This document shows positions 42,793 through 51,559 of a stretch of DNA of 54,878 nt, in pieces (the first letter of the stretch is position 1; every line of letters starts with the position of its first letter). The position numbers and the translations under genes are program-made. This stretch comes from Acidobacteriota bacterium (GTDB lineage Bacteria; Acidobacteriota; Terriglobia; UBA7540): positions 1-54,878 of the forward strand of contig JAJYLL010000019.1 of NCBI GenBank assembly GCA_021787735.1, given 5' to 3'. Under the pieces are notes generated by a model. The model saw only the letters and a list, made by a program, of their open reading frames with translations, was not told where the DNA came from and made no database searches.

Positions 42793-44190
42793 ATGATGGA
42801 ATCCACCAGGGAGTCGCGGGTCGGCATCTTCCGTGGAAGTCCTGACTACAGAAGCGCGGAAGAGAGCATCCGCGGAGCGTTGGCAGCCTCGGGATTAGAT
42901 GGAGTCCGCCCCCTGGAGGGTCTCGTCAAACCTGGCGACTGCGTGGTGTTAAAGCCAAACCTGATTCGCGAAGGACATGCAATTCGCGCAGATGAATGGG
43001 AGCAGGTGATCACGCACGGCAGCGTGATCCGGATGATGGCGGAACTGGCGGCTGAAGCCCTTCAGGGGCAGGGAAGGATTGTGATTGCCGACGGCCCACA
43101 AACAGATTCCGACTTTGAGGAGATTTGTGCGAGAACGTGTCTGCAGGAGACCAAGAAGTCGATCGAGCACCTCGGAGTTCGCTGTGACGTCATCGATTTG
43201 AGGCGTGATCGCTGGTTCCAGAAAGGCGACGTCATTTACAAGCGAGTCTCGCTTCCTGGTGATCCCGCTGGATACACCACTGTGGACCTCGGGGACGCCA
43301 GCGAATTCTCCTCCTACACCTTGAGCGGCCGGTTTTACGGCGCTGACTACGATAGTGCGGAGACGGCGCGCTACCACGACGGAACTCATCACACTTACGT
43401 ACTCTGCCGTACCATCCTGGACGCGGACGTCCTGATTAATCTCCCGAAGCTCAAGACCCACAAAAAGACCGGTGTAACCATCAGCTTGAAAAACATGGTG
43501 GGTATCAACGGATATCGAAACTGCCTGCCGCACTTCACGCTTGGCACTACCGACGAAGGCGGAGACGAATTCCCCTTCGAGGACCTGAGCTCCAAAGTTC
43601 AGAGCCGCGCCATCGTGCGATTCAAACAGGCCCTTGTGGCATCAGGCAAGGAGGGGGGGGCTGTAGCACGATTTGTCAAGCGAGTTGGAAGGATGGTTTT
43701 TGGAGATACGAATGACGTTGTCCGGTCCGGGAATTGGTACGGCAATGACACCATCTGGAGAATGGTGATTGATCTCAACAAAGCACTTTTCTATTTCAAC
43801 GGGCGCGGCGAGAGACGCCAGAAGCCGCTACGCTATATGACGGTTGTTGACGGGATTCTTGCCGGCGAGGGGAACGGTCCGATGGCGCCCGAGGTAGTCC
43901 CCGCCGGCTTGATTATTGCAGGCTTCAACCCCGTCGCCGTCGATTCTGCCTGTGCGTTGCTGATGGGGTTTGATGACACGAAGATTCCGCTGCTCTCGGG
44001 CGGCTGGAGCGCCGAAAAATATCCGCTCATAAGCTTTCCGCGTGAGGCTGTATGTTGTACTTCAAACGTCGAAGAGTGGAACGGGGGCCTTGAAGATTTG
44101 AACAAAGCTGCTCACCTGGCGATGAAACCGCACTTTGGATGGTGCGGACATATTGAACGTACTCCTGAATCGGTACCTGCCGAAGTTTAA
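42793..44190 (+). CDS. DUF362-domain protein lacking Fe-S motifs
   Basis: This protein of about 465 residues matches the DUF362 family in VVLKPNLIREGHAIR, ILDADVLINLPKLKTHKKTG, ISLKNMVGINGY, VDGILAGEGNGPM and GFNPVAVDSACALLMGFD. Many DUF362 proteins carry a ferredoxin domain, but the eleven cysteines here are scattered and form no CxxCxxC cluster. The biochemical function is unknown. Homologues in polysaccharide loci sit beside WecB and CapK-like genes, as here. I place the start at ATG 42793; GTG 42766, overlapping the wecB stop, is also possible. An eight-G run (43653-43660) lies within the gene. Confidence 0.8.
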   Translation: MMESTRESRVGIFRGSPDYRSAEESIRGALAASGLDGVRPLEGLVKPGDCVVLKPNLIREGHAIRADEWEQVITHGSVIRMMAELAAEALQGQGRIVIADGPQTDSDFEEICARTCLQETKKSIEHLGVRCDVIDLRRDRWFQKGDVIYKRVSLPGDPAGYTTVDLGDASEFSSYTLSGRFYGADYDSAETARYHDGTHHTYVLCRTILDADVLINLPKLKTHKKTGVTISLKNMVGINGYRNCLPHFTLGTTDEGGDEFPFEDLSSKVQSRAIVRFKQALVASGKEGGAVARFVKRVGRMVFGDTNDVVRSGNWYGNDTIWRMVIDLNKALFYFNGRGERRQKPLRYMTVVDGILAGEGNGPMAPEVVPAGLIIAGFNPVAVDSACALLMGFDDTKIPLLSGGWSAEKYPLISFPREAVCCTSNVEEWNGGLEDLNKAAHLAMKPHFGWCGHIERTPESVPAEV

Positions 44191-44207
44191 GCCGGAGTCA
44201 ATCCCGC

Positions 44208-45665
44208 GTGATTTACGATCACCCACTCATCGGATGGATTTACCGCAGCTGCCCACTTCCGCTGCAGAACGCCATGGTTTCAGGGTACGGCCTCCTCCAG
44301 CGCAAAGAGCGGCACAGCCCTGAGTTCCGGCGGATACTTGCTGAACTTAAAAGGACGGAGAGATCGAGCCTTGCCGCGCTTGAAGAACTCCAGGCCGAGT
44401 GTTTGCGGAAGTTGATCCGTCATGCCTATGAGAATGTCCCTTATTACCGCCGCGTGTTTGAGGAACGACATTTGACTCCCCCGGACATTCAAACGCCCGC
44501 CGACCTTTATAAATTGCCCGTTCTCACGAAGCAGGCCGTGCGAAAGCATGCGGATGACCTTCGTGCCCGCAACGTTTCGCGGCATCAGTACTGGATCGGT
44601 CGCACGGGTGGTTCAACAGGGATTCCGCTCAAGCTTTTGCTTGACCGGAGCTGCATTCTGTTTGACCATGCGTTGATCCGGCGACTCTGGTCCTGGGCAG
44701 GATACGAGCCTGGCGACAGGGTTGTGATTCTGCGTGGCCTGACCCTGGTGCCGCCCAATGAGCACAGGGGGACGTACTGGCGGTATGATTGGGGAGAGAA
44801 CAAGATCTACCTTTCGGGTTTCCATCTCTCTTCAGAGGTTATGCCTGTTTATGTACAGAAACTCCGTGAGTGGAAACCGAAATTCATTGCGGGTTACCCT
44901 TCGTGCGTGTTTACGCTTGCGAGATTCATGGAACACGCGGGGGAGCAAATTCCTGCCCAGGCCATCTTCACGTCGTCCGAGAAACTCACCGAACTTGAGA
45001 GGAGTGTAATCGAACGCCAGTTCCAGTGTAAAGTATGGGACCGCTACGGCACGGGCGAACGCCTTGCTGTCACGCAGCAATGCGAATACGGTGCGTACCA
45101 CCAGAATGTGGAGTCTGGAATCCTTCAGGTGGACTCTCCGCTCGGGCAGCCTGCAGCGGTGGGGCAGAAGGGGATGTTGATCCAGACCGGCCTCACGAAT
45201 TTCTCTATGCCGCTAATACGGTATGCCATTGGAGATATCGGAAGCCTGGTTAACGGCAAGTGTCCCTGTGGGCGCGGATTGCCTTTGGCTGGTCCGGTAG
45301 AAGGGCGAAAGGACGACGTGATCGTTACGGCCGAGGGACGCCTAATGCCTCGTGCGGGCCTTGACCAGATCTACGAGTTTGTACAGAACATCGAGCGCTG
45401 CCAGTTAGTCCAGCGGAGGGTCGGAGAGGTGATCATCCGTGTTCAACCGCGCCCCGGGTTTAACCATGCGGATTCCGAAGAGCTCGTTCGACAGCTTCGA
45501 AAGCGTCTGGGGGTAGGAACAACAATCGGGATCGAACCCGTGGAGAGACTTGAATTGACAGCAACGGGAAAGCAGCGCTTTATCGTCTCGGAACTGGATG
45601 TCGACAGGATCACAGGCATGGGGTTGGATTTGCAGTCGTGGAAAGAGAAATTCAGCCAGACTTGA
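44208..45665 (+). CDS. CapK/PaaK-like adenylate-forming ligase
   Basis: This 485-residue member of the phenylacetate-CoA ligase-like (CapK) family has the substrate-adenylating loop GRTGGSTGIPLKL near 125-137, the TSSEKLTELERSVIE region, DRYGTGERL, and the GRKDDVIVTAEGRLMPRAGL hinge. CapK-type enzymes in capsule loci are presumed to activate an acyl group for transfer to sugar. A cysteine pair in NGKCPCGRGLPL resembles a feature of PaaK homologues. The start is GTG 44208, 17 bases after the DUF362 gene, and the 3' end overlaps the next gene by 28 bases. Confidence 0.85.
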   Translation: MIYDHPLIGWIYRSCPLPLQNAMVSGYGLLQRKERHSPEFRRILAELKRTERSSLAALEELQAECLRKLIRHAYENVPYYRRVFEERHLTPPDIQTPADLYKLPVLTKQAVRKHADDLRARNVSRHQYWIGRTGGSTGIPLKLLLDRSCILFDHALIRRLWSWAGYEPGDRVVILRGLTLVPPNEHRGTYWRYDWGENKIYLSGFHLSSEVMPVYVQKLREWKPKFIAGYPSCVFTLARFMEHAGEQIPAQAIFTSSEKLTELERSVIERQFQCKVWDRYGTGERLAVTQQCEYGAYHQNVESGILQVDSPLGQPAAVGQKGMLIQTGLTNFSMPLIRYAIGDIGSLVNGKCPCGRGLPLAGPVEGRKDDVIVTAEGRLMPRAGLDQIYEFVQNIERCQLVQRRVGEVIIRVQPRPGFNHADSEELVRQLRKRLGVGTTIGIEPVERLELTATGKQRFIVSELDVDRITGMGLDLQSWKEKFSQT

Positions 45666-47020
45666 AATCACGCCAGGCAGATGAGGTGTTACTGTTGCCT
45701 CCGACCGGACTCTCGCGATCGAAGAGCAGTGGTCCGGTTGTGGAAAATCCTGCCCTGGATCGAGTTATCTCTGCTTTGGGCAGGCTGGAGGCTTGGATTG
45801 AAGCTGAAGCCTTCAAGGGCTGGGATCCTCACGATGCACTGAACAGCCCCTTCCTTCGATGGGCTGGTAAACAGCGCCTCATTGGGATTGGGCTACTCCA
45901 GTTATTGCGTCGCAGCTCTCTGAATATGCGACCGTTGCTGGGGATCCGTAAAGGTTATAATCCCAAGGCCATGGGCCTTTTCCTGGCGGCTTACGCTCAG
46001 AAGTATGCCGCTACCGGATGGCAACAGTATCTCGAGAGAACCCGCTACTTCTTCAACTGGTTGGTTGAGCATGCCTCTCCCGGATATGCCGGTCCGTGTT
46101 GGGGTTACAATTTCGACTGGCCTAACCGATCCTTCCTCGCACCCGCAGGTACGCCTACTATCGTGAACTCAGCGTTCATAGGGCTGGCCTTTCTATGTTC
46201 GGACTCAGTATCCCGAACTCGCCCTGCCAGGTCAGGGGCTGTTCCTCCTGGGGAGTTTCGGGCAGCCCAAGAGGAGGAAGGGTGGGCCGCCACCAGCGGT
46301 TTAAGGGTCGCTCGCGAGACCTGCGAATTCATTCTTCACAACCTCCATATCCTGCGCCCTAATGCGGCTGAAATTTGTTTTAGCTACACGCCGCTAGACT
46401 GCCGATACGTTCATAATTCAAACTTGCTCGGGGCCTGGCTTTTGGCGGCTGTGTATGCTCGTACTAACGAACAGCATTTGGCGGATGCGGCCTTGGCAGC
46501 CGCGCGTTTTACGGCACAACGCCAGCGTTCAGATGGCTCTTGGACTTATGGTATTGCAGGGCGGGACGGATGGGTGGACAACTTCCACACGGGTTATGTT
46601 TTGGTGGCCCTAAACCGAATCGCTAACTATCTCAATACAAGCGAATTTGAGTCCGGCCTGCGCGCGGGTTATCAGTTCTGGAAGACCCGCATGTTTGAAT
46701 CCGGAGTCATCCCGAAGTATTACGCTGATCGCACATATCCGATTGATATTCATAGTGTTTCACAAGCGATATTGACTTTCATTGAATTCTCCGATGTAGA
46801 TTCCGAGGCTGGCGATCGTGCAGCGCGAGTTGCACTGTGGGCCATTCAGAACATGCAGGACCCAAAAGGATTTTTCCATTATCAGCTTCGCCGATCATTT
46901 CGAATTGGAATTCCTTACATGCGCTGGTCGCAAGCCTGGATGCAGCAAGCCCTCCTTGGACTTTGCTCTGGGCAGTGGCTGACTGGTTTCGAGGTGCAGA
47001 CGCATGCGAATCTGGGTTGA
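45638..47020 (+). CDS. alpha/alpha-toroid protein of unknown specificity
   Basis: This 460-residue protein has no signal peptide and consists of repeated helical pairs resembling the (alpha/alpha)6 barrel of unsaturated glucuronyl hydrolases, epimerases and terpene cyclase-like proteins. Aromatic and acidic motifs recur: GPCWGYNFDWPNRS near 151-164, ETCEFIL, RQRSDGSWTYG, DGWVDNFHTGYVL near 311-323 and GIPYMRWSQAWM near 427-438. The lack of a signal peptide suggests action on cytoplasmic, lipid-linked sugars rather than finished polymer. I cannot name the reaction. GTG 45638 overlaps the CapK-like gene and the end overlaps the next gene by 17 bases. Confidence 0.7.
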   Translation: MEREIQPDLKSRQADEVLLLPPTGLSRSKSSGPVVENPALDRVISALGRLEAWIEAEAFKGWDPHDALNSPFLRWAGKQRLIGIGLLQLLRRSSLNMRPLLGIRKGYNPKAMGLFLAAYAQKYAATGWQQYLERTRYFFNWLVEHASPGYAGPCWGYNFDWPNRSFLAPAGTPTIVNSAFIGLAFLCSDSVSRTRPARSGAVPPGEFRAAQEEEGWAATSGLRVARETCEFILHNLHILRPNAAEICFSYTPLDCRYVHNSNLLGAWLLAAVYARTNEQHLADAALAAARFTAQRQRSDGSWTYGIAGRDGWVDNFHTGYVLVALNRIANYLNTSEFESGLRAGYQFWKTRMFESGVIPKYYADRTYPIDIHSVSQAILTFIEFSDVDSEAGDRAARVALWAIQNMQDPKGFFHYQLRRSFRIGIPYMRWSQAWMQQALLGLCSGQWLTGFEVQTHANLG

Positions 47021-48017
47021 TTTGGCGACCCCACCGCAAGTCATTTTTTTTCGGCCTATTTTGGCCTGCCTTAAGCAAAAAGGTCACGAATCTCTCGTTA
47101 CGGCACAGGATTATGCCCAGACAATTCCACTTGTGGAACGCTACAATCTGTCGGCGGATCGCATCGGCCGCCATGGGGGCTACGGCCTAAGAAGAAAAGC
47201 GGTTGCAAGTCTCGACCGGGCCAGGCAACTCATGTTTTGGGCTCGTTCCCACGGTCCCATCGATCTGGCCGTCAGTCATAACTCCTATACACAGGCTCTC
47301 GCGGCTCGAATTCTGGGCATTCGTACTGTCAACCTGATGGATTACGAACACCAACCGATGAACCACCTTTCCTTTCGACTGGCGCACCGTGTTATTGTCC
47401 CCGAGTGCTTCCCCGAAGAAGTGGTGGGGCGGTGTGGAGCTTCTAAGAAGACGGTCCGCTATCCAGGTTTCAAGGAGCAGGTTTACCTTTCGGATTTTTA
47501 TCCGGTTGAGTGTCATATCAAAGAACTTGAGGTTCTACCTGGCCGCATTACGATTGCCATGCGGCCTCCCTCCACATGGACGATGTACCACTTAGGGGTA
47601 AAGAATCGTCTTTTTGACAATCTTCTTTCCATGCTGGCGGAGCGGGACGACACCTTTATTATTTTGCTGCCGCGGATTCCTGAGCAGGGGGAGGCTGTGC
47701 GGCGGCAAGGACTCCCAAATGTCTGGATTCCTCCGAGACCTCTCGATGGTCCAACTCTCGTTTATGTCTCCGACATGGTGATTAGTGGAGGAGGGACAAT
47801 GAACAGGGAGGCTGCCGTGCTCGGCACTCCTGCTTATACGGTATTTATGGGGAAATCCGCGGCTGTCGATCGCGAGTTGATGAGGTGCGGTCGAATGATA
47901 GGAATCTCCAGTGGACGCGATATCGAAAAGATTCATGTTGAAAAAAAGGATCCCTCCAAGGCATTGCGTAACCCGGGTCTTGTTGAGTCTCTGACGAACC
48001 TGATTCTGCAGGCATAA
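47004..48017 (+). CDS. DUF354-family GT-B protein
   Basis: This 337-residue protein begins MRIWVDLATPPQVIFFRPIL, the start typical of DUF354 proteins, which have a GT-B fold related to UDP-GlcNAc epimerases and MurG-like transferases. Other blocks are AVSHNSYTQALAARILGIRT and, in the donor domain, VSDMVISGGGTMNREAAVLGTPAYT near 256-280. It may be a glycosyltransferase or nucleotide-sugar enzyme. Eight T residues (47044-47051) fall at codons 14-16. The start ATG 47004 overlaps the toroid gene. Confidence 0.8.
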   Translation: MRIWVDLATPPQVIFFRPILACLKQKGHESLVTAQDYAQTIPLVERYNLSADRIGRHGGYGLRRKAVASLDRARQLMFWARSHGPIDLAVSHNSYTQALAARILGIRTVNLMDYEHQPMNHLSFRLAHRVIVPECFPEEVVGRCGASKKTVRYPGFKEQVYLSDFYPVECHIKELEVLPGRITIAMRPPSTWTMYHLGVKNRLFDNLLSMLAERDDTFIILLPRIPEQGEAVRRQGLPNVWIPPRPLDGPTLVYVSDMVISGGGTMNREAAVLGTPAYTVFMGKSAAVDRELMRCGRMIGISSGRDIEKIHVEKKDPSKALRNPGLVESLTNLILQA

Positions 48018-48092
48018 TGCGGCTGCTCATCGTATTCCGTTTACATCGTTGACGTTCCGAGCGCTCCAACCAAGAAAATTCATGCGACAAGA

Positions 48093-48767
48093 GTGAAGGG
48101 AGAAATGGGTACAATACTTGATCCTGCCCTTAGGGCCATGGACAAGCAACATGGCGCGGCCGCCAAGAAGTTGCAGCGAATGGCGAAACAGGCACTGGAC
48201 TTTGTCGGAGCAACGTCACTGCTGATTGTTCTTTCGCCGCTCTTTCTTCTGATAGCCTTGTGCATCAAGCTCGATGACGGAGGTCCTGTATTCTTTCGCA
48301 GACGTGTTGTTGGACAGGCGGGGGGGCTTGATGCATTTAAGTTTCGAACGATGGTTGTGAACGCTGCGGCTCTCCTTGAGTCCAACCCCGCACTTCAGAA
48401 GGAATACAAGCATAACTTCAAGCTTAGGAAAGACCCGCGGGTGACGCGCGTGGGCGCCCTGCTGAGGAAGTACAGCCTGGACGAATTGCCACAACTCCTG
48501 AATGTTATGCGGGGACAAATGAGCCTGGTGGGTCCTCGAATGTGCACCGCGGATGAGCTAAGACGTTTTGGGGAATTTGGGAAATTAGTCCTAAGTGTCC
48601 GACCCGGAATTACGGGGTACTGGCAGGTGAACGGACGGCAGAACGTATCATTCGAGCAGCATGTGGCCATGGACGTTTACTACGTCGAGAATTGGAGTCT
48701 TTGGATGGATCTTGGAATTCTGTTGAAGACCCCATGGAAAGTGATTAGCGGAGAAGGTGCCTACTAA
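48093..48767 (+). CDS. initiating sugar-phosphate transferase (polyprenyl-phosphate type)
   Basis: This is a 224-residue bacterial sugar transferase of the WbaP/PglC class. One re-entrant hydrophobic helix (FVGATSLLIVLSPLFLLIALCIKLDDGGPVFF near 38-69) precedes the catalytic domain with DAFKFRTMV, the Asp-Glu dyad at 130-131 (YSLDELPQLLNVMRGQMSLV) and RPGITGYWQVNGR. It moves a sugar phosphate onto undecaprenyl phosphate to begin each repeat unit. The start is uncertain: GTG 48093 or ATG 48105. A perfect 16-base palindrome (GGGCCGTCGACGGCCC, 48779-48794) follows the gene. Confidence 0.88.
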   Translation: MKGEMGTILDPALRAMDKQHGAAAKKLQRMAKQALDFVGATSLLIVLSPLFLLIALCIKLDDGGPVFFRRRVVGQAGGLDAFKFRTMVVNAAALLESNPALQKEYKHNFKLRKDPRVTRVGALLRKYSLDELPQLLNVMRGQMSLVGPRMCTADELRRFGEFGKLVLSVRPGITGYWQVNGRQNVSFEQHVAMDVYYVENWSLWMDLGILLKTPWKVISGEGAY

Positions 48768-48870
48768 CGAAGGCTAAAGGGCCGTCGACGGCCCCTCAGG
48801 GCGAGGGCGGCCGGAAACTGGGCCTTGATGAACACAAAATCCAACACGTCCTGCCAGATCGGGAGTAGTC

Positions 48871-50325
48871 ATGCCTAGTTCAAAAAGAGAATTCGGGATT
48901 ATCAAGAGCCGACGGATAACATTTCTTATTCTTGCGGCGGACATTCTCTGGATTGCGGTCGGGTTTTACCTCTCTTACGAATTACGGTATGGGCTCAGCG
49001 TGAACAGGGCTGCGTTGCGCGACTTCTGGTCCCTGTTTGGAGAAACAGCTATTGCCGGCATCCTTGTCTGGAGTTTTCTGGCGCTGGTGATGAAACTGGA
49101 CGGGTTTCAGGGCGGGTGGACTTTCCGCTCCGTTTTCTCGGACCTGCTCGTCGGAGTAATCGTGATGCTGGCGCTGCTTCTGGCCAACGGTTATCTGACG
49201 CGCGTTTACCATTCCCGGTTGGTGTTTGTCTATTTTGGGAGCCTGGCGCTCGCCGGTTTCCTGGCCATCCGGTGCCTGGTTTTGCTGGTGCTCCGTTCCC
49301 GGCGTATGCGAGGATCCCTGCGACGGGTGGTGATCCTCGGCAGCGGCCGGGTTGCCCGGGAACTTTCCACAAAGATCAGCCGGCACCCGGAGATGCGCTG
49401 GGAGGTTGTCGGCTACATGTGTCCTGACCACGAGAACGGATCGGTGCTGGGGCCGCAAAAAGGCTCGCAGCGGGTTAGGACGCTGGATGTGGCGGGTTTT
49501 CTGGCCGCCCGCAAGGTGGATGAAATCATCGTTGCCATAGCCAGTCCTACGCGCCAGACGCTTGACCTTGTAGCCCAGTGCCAGCGGCTTGGCATCGGGG
49601 TGATGGTAGTACCCCAGGTGTACGAGCTTTACATTTCGCGTCCCACTCTGGCGGAGCTCGACGGCCTGCCGTTGATCGCTATTGACCAGTACGACCTGCC
49701 GGCAGGCGGGCAGGCCATCCGGCGGCTGACCGACCTGGTGCTGGCCCCCCTGATGCTCGCTGCCGTGCTGCCCATAATGCTGGTGACGGCGGGCGCGCTC
49801 GCCCTTCGCAAAGGCAAAGCGCTGCGCAGGGAACTCCGCTGTGGAGAGAACGGGAGGACGTTCTGGATGTATCGTCTTAATGTTGATCGTAAACAGGGCT
49901 CCCTGCGAGCCTATGAAAAGCTATTTGTGGAACTGAGCCTCACCGAACTGCCGCAATTGTGGAACGTCCTTCGCGGAGACATGGACCTGGTGGGCCCCCG
50001 GCCGGAGTCGCCGGAACGTGTTAAGCATTATTCGGACTGGCAGCGCCAGCGTCTGAAGATCAGGCCGGGAATTACGGGCCTGGCGCAGATCCATGGTCTG
50101 CGCGACCAGCATTCGGCTGAGCAGAAGACTCGTTATGACCTGCAGTACATCCTGCGCTGGTCGCCTTTCTTGGACTTGTCGCTTATCTTGCAGACAGGAT
50201 GGACGCTGGTGGCGAGATTGTGGAGGGGAAAAACTACAGGGACAGGGAAGTTGCCGGATGACGCGCGTTTGCCTGCCGAGTCGGAAAGGTCCCTCGATGA
50301 GGTTGTGTATGTTGATCACACGTAG
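48871..50325 (+). CDS. polyprenyl glycosylphosphotransferase-like protein with altered active site
   Basis: This 484-residue protein has the WcaJ/WbaP layout. Four membrane helices lie within residues about 12-150, a Rossmann CoA-binding-like domain begins at RRVVILGSGRVARELS (about 152), and a C-terminal sugar-transferase domain follows (ELPQLWNVLRGDMDLVGPRP, IRPGITGLAQIHGLRDQ). The catalytic Asp of the Asp-Glu dyad is replaced by T358 (LSLTELPQ), and the usual KFRSM block reads MYRLNV. It may therefore be inactive as a transferase, regulatory, or mechanistically different. The normal enzyme lies 100 bases upstream. The 3' end overlaps the GHMP kinase gene by 17 bases. Confidence 0.82.
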   Translation: MPSSKREFGIIKSRRITFLILAADILWIAVGFYLSYELRYGLSVNRAALRDFWSLFGETAIAGILVWSFLALVMKLDGFQGGWTFRSVFSDLLVGVIVMLALLLANGYLTRVYHSRLVFVYFGSLALAGFLAIRCLVLLVLRSRRMRGSLRRVVILGSGRVARELSTKISRHPEMRWEVVGYMCPDHENGSVLGPQKGSQRVRTLDVAGFLAARKVDEIIVAIASPTRQTLDLVAQCQRLGIGVMVVPQVYELYISRPTLAELDGLPLIAIDQYDLPAGGQAIRRLTDLVLAPLMLAAVLPIMLVTAGALALRKGKALRRELRCGENGRTFWMYRLNVDRKQGSLRAYEKLFVELSLTELPQLWNVLRGDMDLVGPRPESPERVKHYSDWQRQRLKIRPGITGLAQIHGLRDQHSAEQKTRYDLQYILRWSPFLDLSLILQTGWTLVARLWRGKTTGTGKLPDDARLPAESERSLDEVVYVDHT

Positions 50326-51400
50326 CCCTGTCCGTATCAGCTTTGGTGGGGGTGGAACGGATCTGCCTGCGTATTACGAGCAGTTTGGGGGAGCCGTTCT
50401 AAGCACCGCCATCAACAAGTATTTCTACACCATCCTCAGGAAAAGGAGTGACGGCAAGATCCAGGTGATCTCCTCAGACCTGAGGACGCTGGAAACTTGG
50501 GAAAACATCGCGTCCATGAGTTTTGAGCACAGCGAGCTTGAAATTCCCCTGGCGGTAATGAAGGCAGTGGGACAGAGCGTGGCGGTAGACCTGTTCCTGG
50601 CTTCCGAGATTCCTCCCGGCACAGGTTTGGGCTCATCGGCGAGCGTGTGTGTTAATGTGTTGAAGGCCCTGTCGGCCCATCTGAATCTTCCCTTTTCAAA
50701 ATACGAACTGGCCGAGAAGGCGTTCCACATTGCGCGCAATGTGCTGGGAAACCCGGTGGGAAAGCAGGACGAATACGCCGCGGCTTTTGGCGGGCTCAAC
50801 TATATCCGCTTTGAAAAGGATGGTACCGTCACTGTGGAACCTCTGCAACTTGATGCCACATTGGTCGGTGAGCTTGAGGAGAACCTGATGCTCTTTTTCA
50901 CCGGTGCGACTCACCAGTCGCAGACCATTCTTCAGGAGCAGGAAGAGTCGACACGAAAAGACCGCGGTGCCGCGCTTGAGTCCCTGCACGCTATTGCGGC
51001 GCTGGCTGCCCGCATGAAAAATACCCTGGAGGACGGCGACCTCCACACATTCGGCACTCTGCTGGACATTGGCTGGCAGGCTAAAAAGCGGATTTCCGGA
51101 AAAATTTCCAGCAGCCGGATCGATGACTTGTATCGCATTGCCAGGGAGAACGGTGCGGTGGGCGGCAAGATCACCGGCGCCGGCGGCGGCGGCTTTTTGC
51201 TGCTCTATTGCGACCGGTCGGACCAGGAAGCAGTCCGCAACACACTTGCGGCTGCGGGCGCGCGCGAAATGACCTTCAAGTTCGATACCAAGGGCGCGCA
51301 GGTGATTGTGAACGACCCCTTCATTGATGGCGACGGAAGCGCCGGCGGAAGCTGGCAGTTCATCCCTTATTCGACGGCAACGCAGACTGCCAACGATTGA
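50309..51400 (+). CDS. GHMP-family sugar kinase, HddA-like
   Basis: This 363-residue kinase resembles D-glycero-D-manno-heptose 7-phosphate kinases: ITRSPVRISFGGGGTDLPAY at 3-22, the phosphate-binding loop IPPGTGLGSSASVCVNVL near 97-114, and the C-terminal GHMP motif GGKITGAGGGGFLLLY. With the next two genes it could make a GDP-heptose-like activated sugar (kinase, nucleotidyltransferase, phosphatase). No GmhA isomerase is in the window, so the pathway is incomplete here. I choose ATG 50309 with GAGG seven bases upstream; ATG 50297 is an alternative. Both overlap the previous gene. Confidence 0.85.
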   Translation: MLITRSPVRISFGGGGTDLPAYYEQFGGAVLSTAINKYFYTILRKRSDGKIQVISSDLRTLETWENIASMSFEHSELEIPLAVMKAVGQSVAVDLFLASEIPPGTGLGSSASVCVNVLKALSAHLNLPFSKYELAEKAFHIARNVLGNPVGKQDEYAAAFGGLNYIRFEKDGTVTVEPLQLDATLVGELEENLMLFFTGATHQSQTILQEQEESTRKDRGAALESLHAIAALAARMKNTLEDGDLHTFGTLLDIGWQAKKRISGKISSSRIDDLYRIARENGAVGGKITGAGGGGFLLLYCDRSDQEAVRNTLAAAGAREMTFKFDTKGAQVIVNDPFIDGDGSAGGSWQFIPYSTATQTAND

Positions 51401-51559
51401 GGCCTCTAAGCCCAACTCGCGGTATAGCGAGAACAGGCCGTAGCGGCTTGGTTTGCAGGGCCCTTCCTCCGGAGCCCTTCCGCCCTAGAAGCCTCAGGCG
51501 CCGGGAAATCTTTGCGTCTTCGCTCGCGGAAGTGAATCCATCATCAGCCAACGACAACT

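Noticed and set aside
48779-48794. GGGCCGTCGACGGCCC as a terminator
   Set aside because: The palindrome has no loop and no following T run; it is noted only as a palindrome after the sugar transferase gene.
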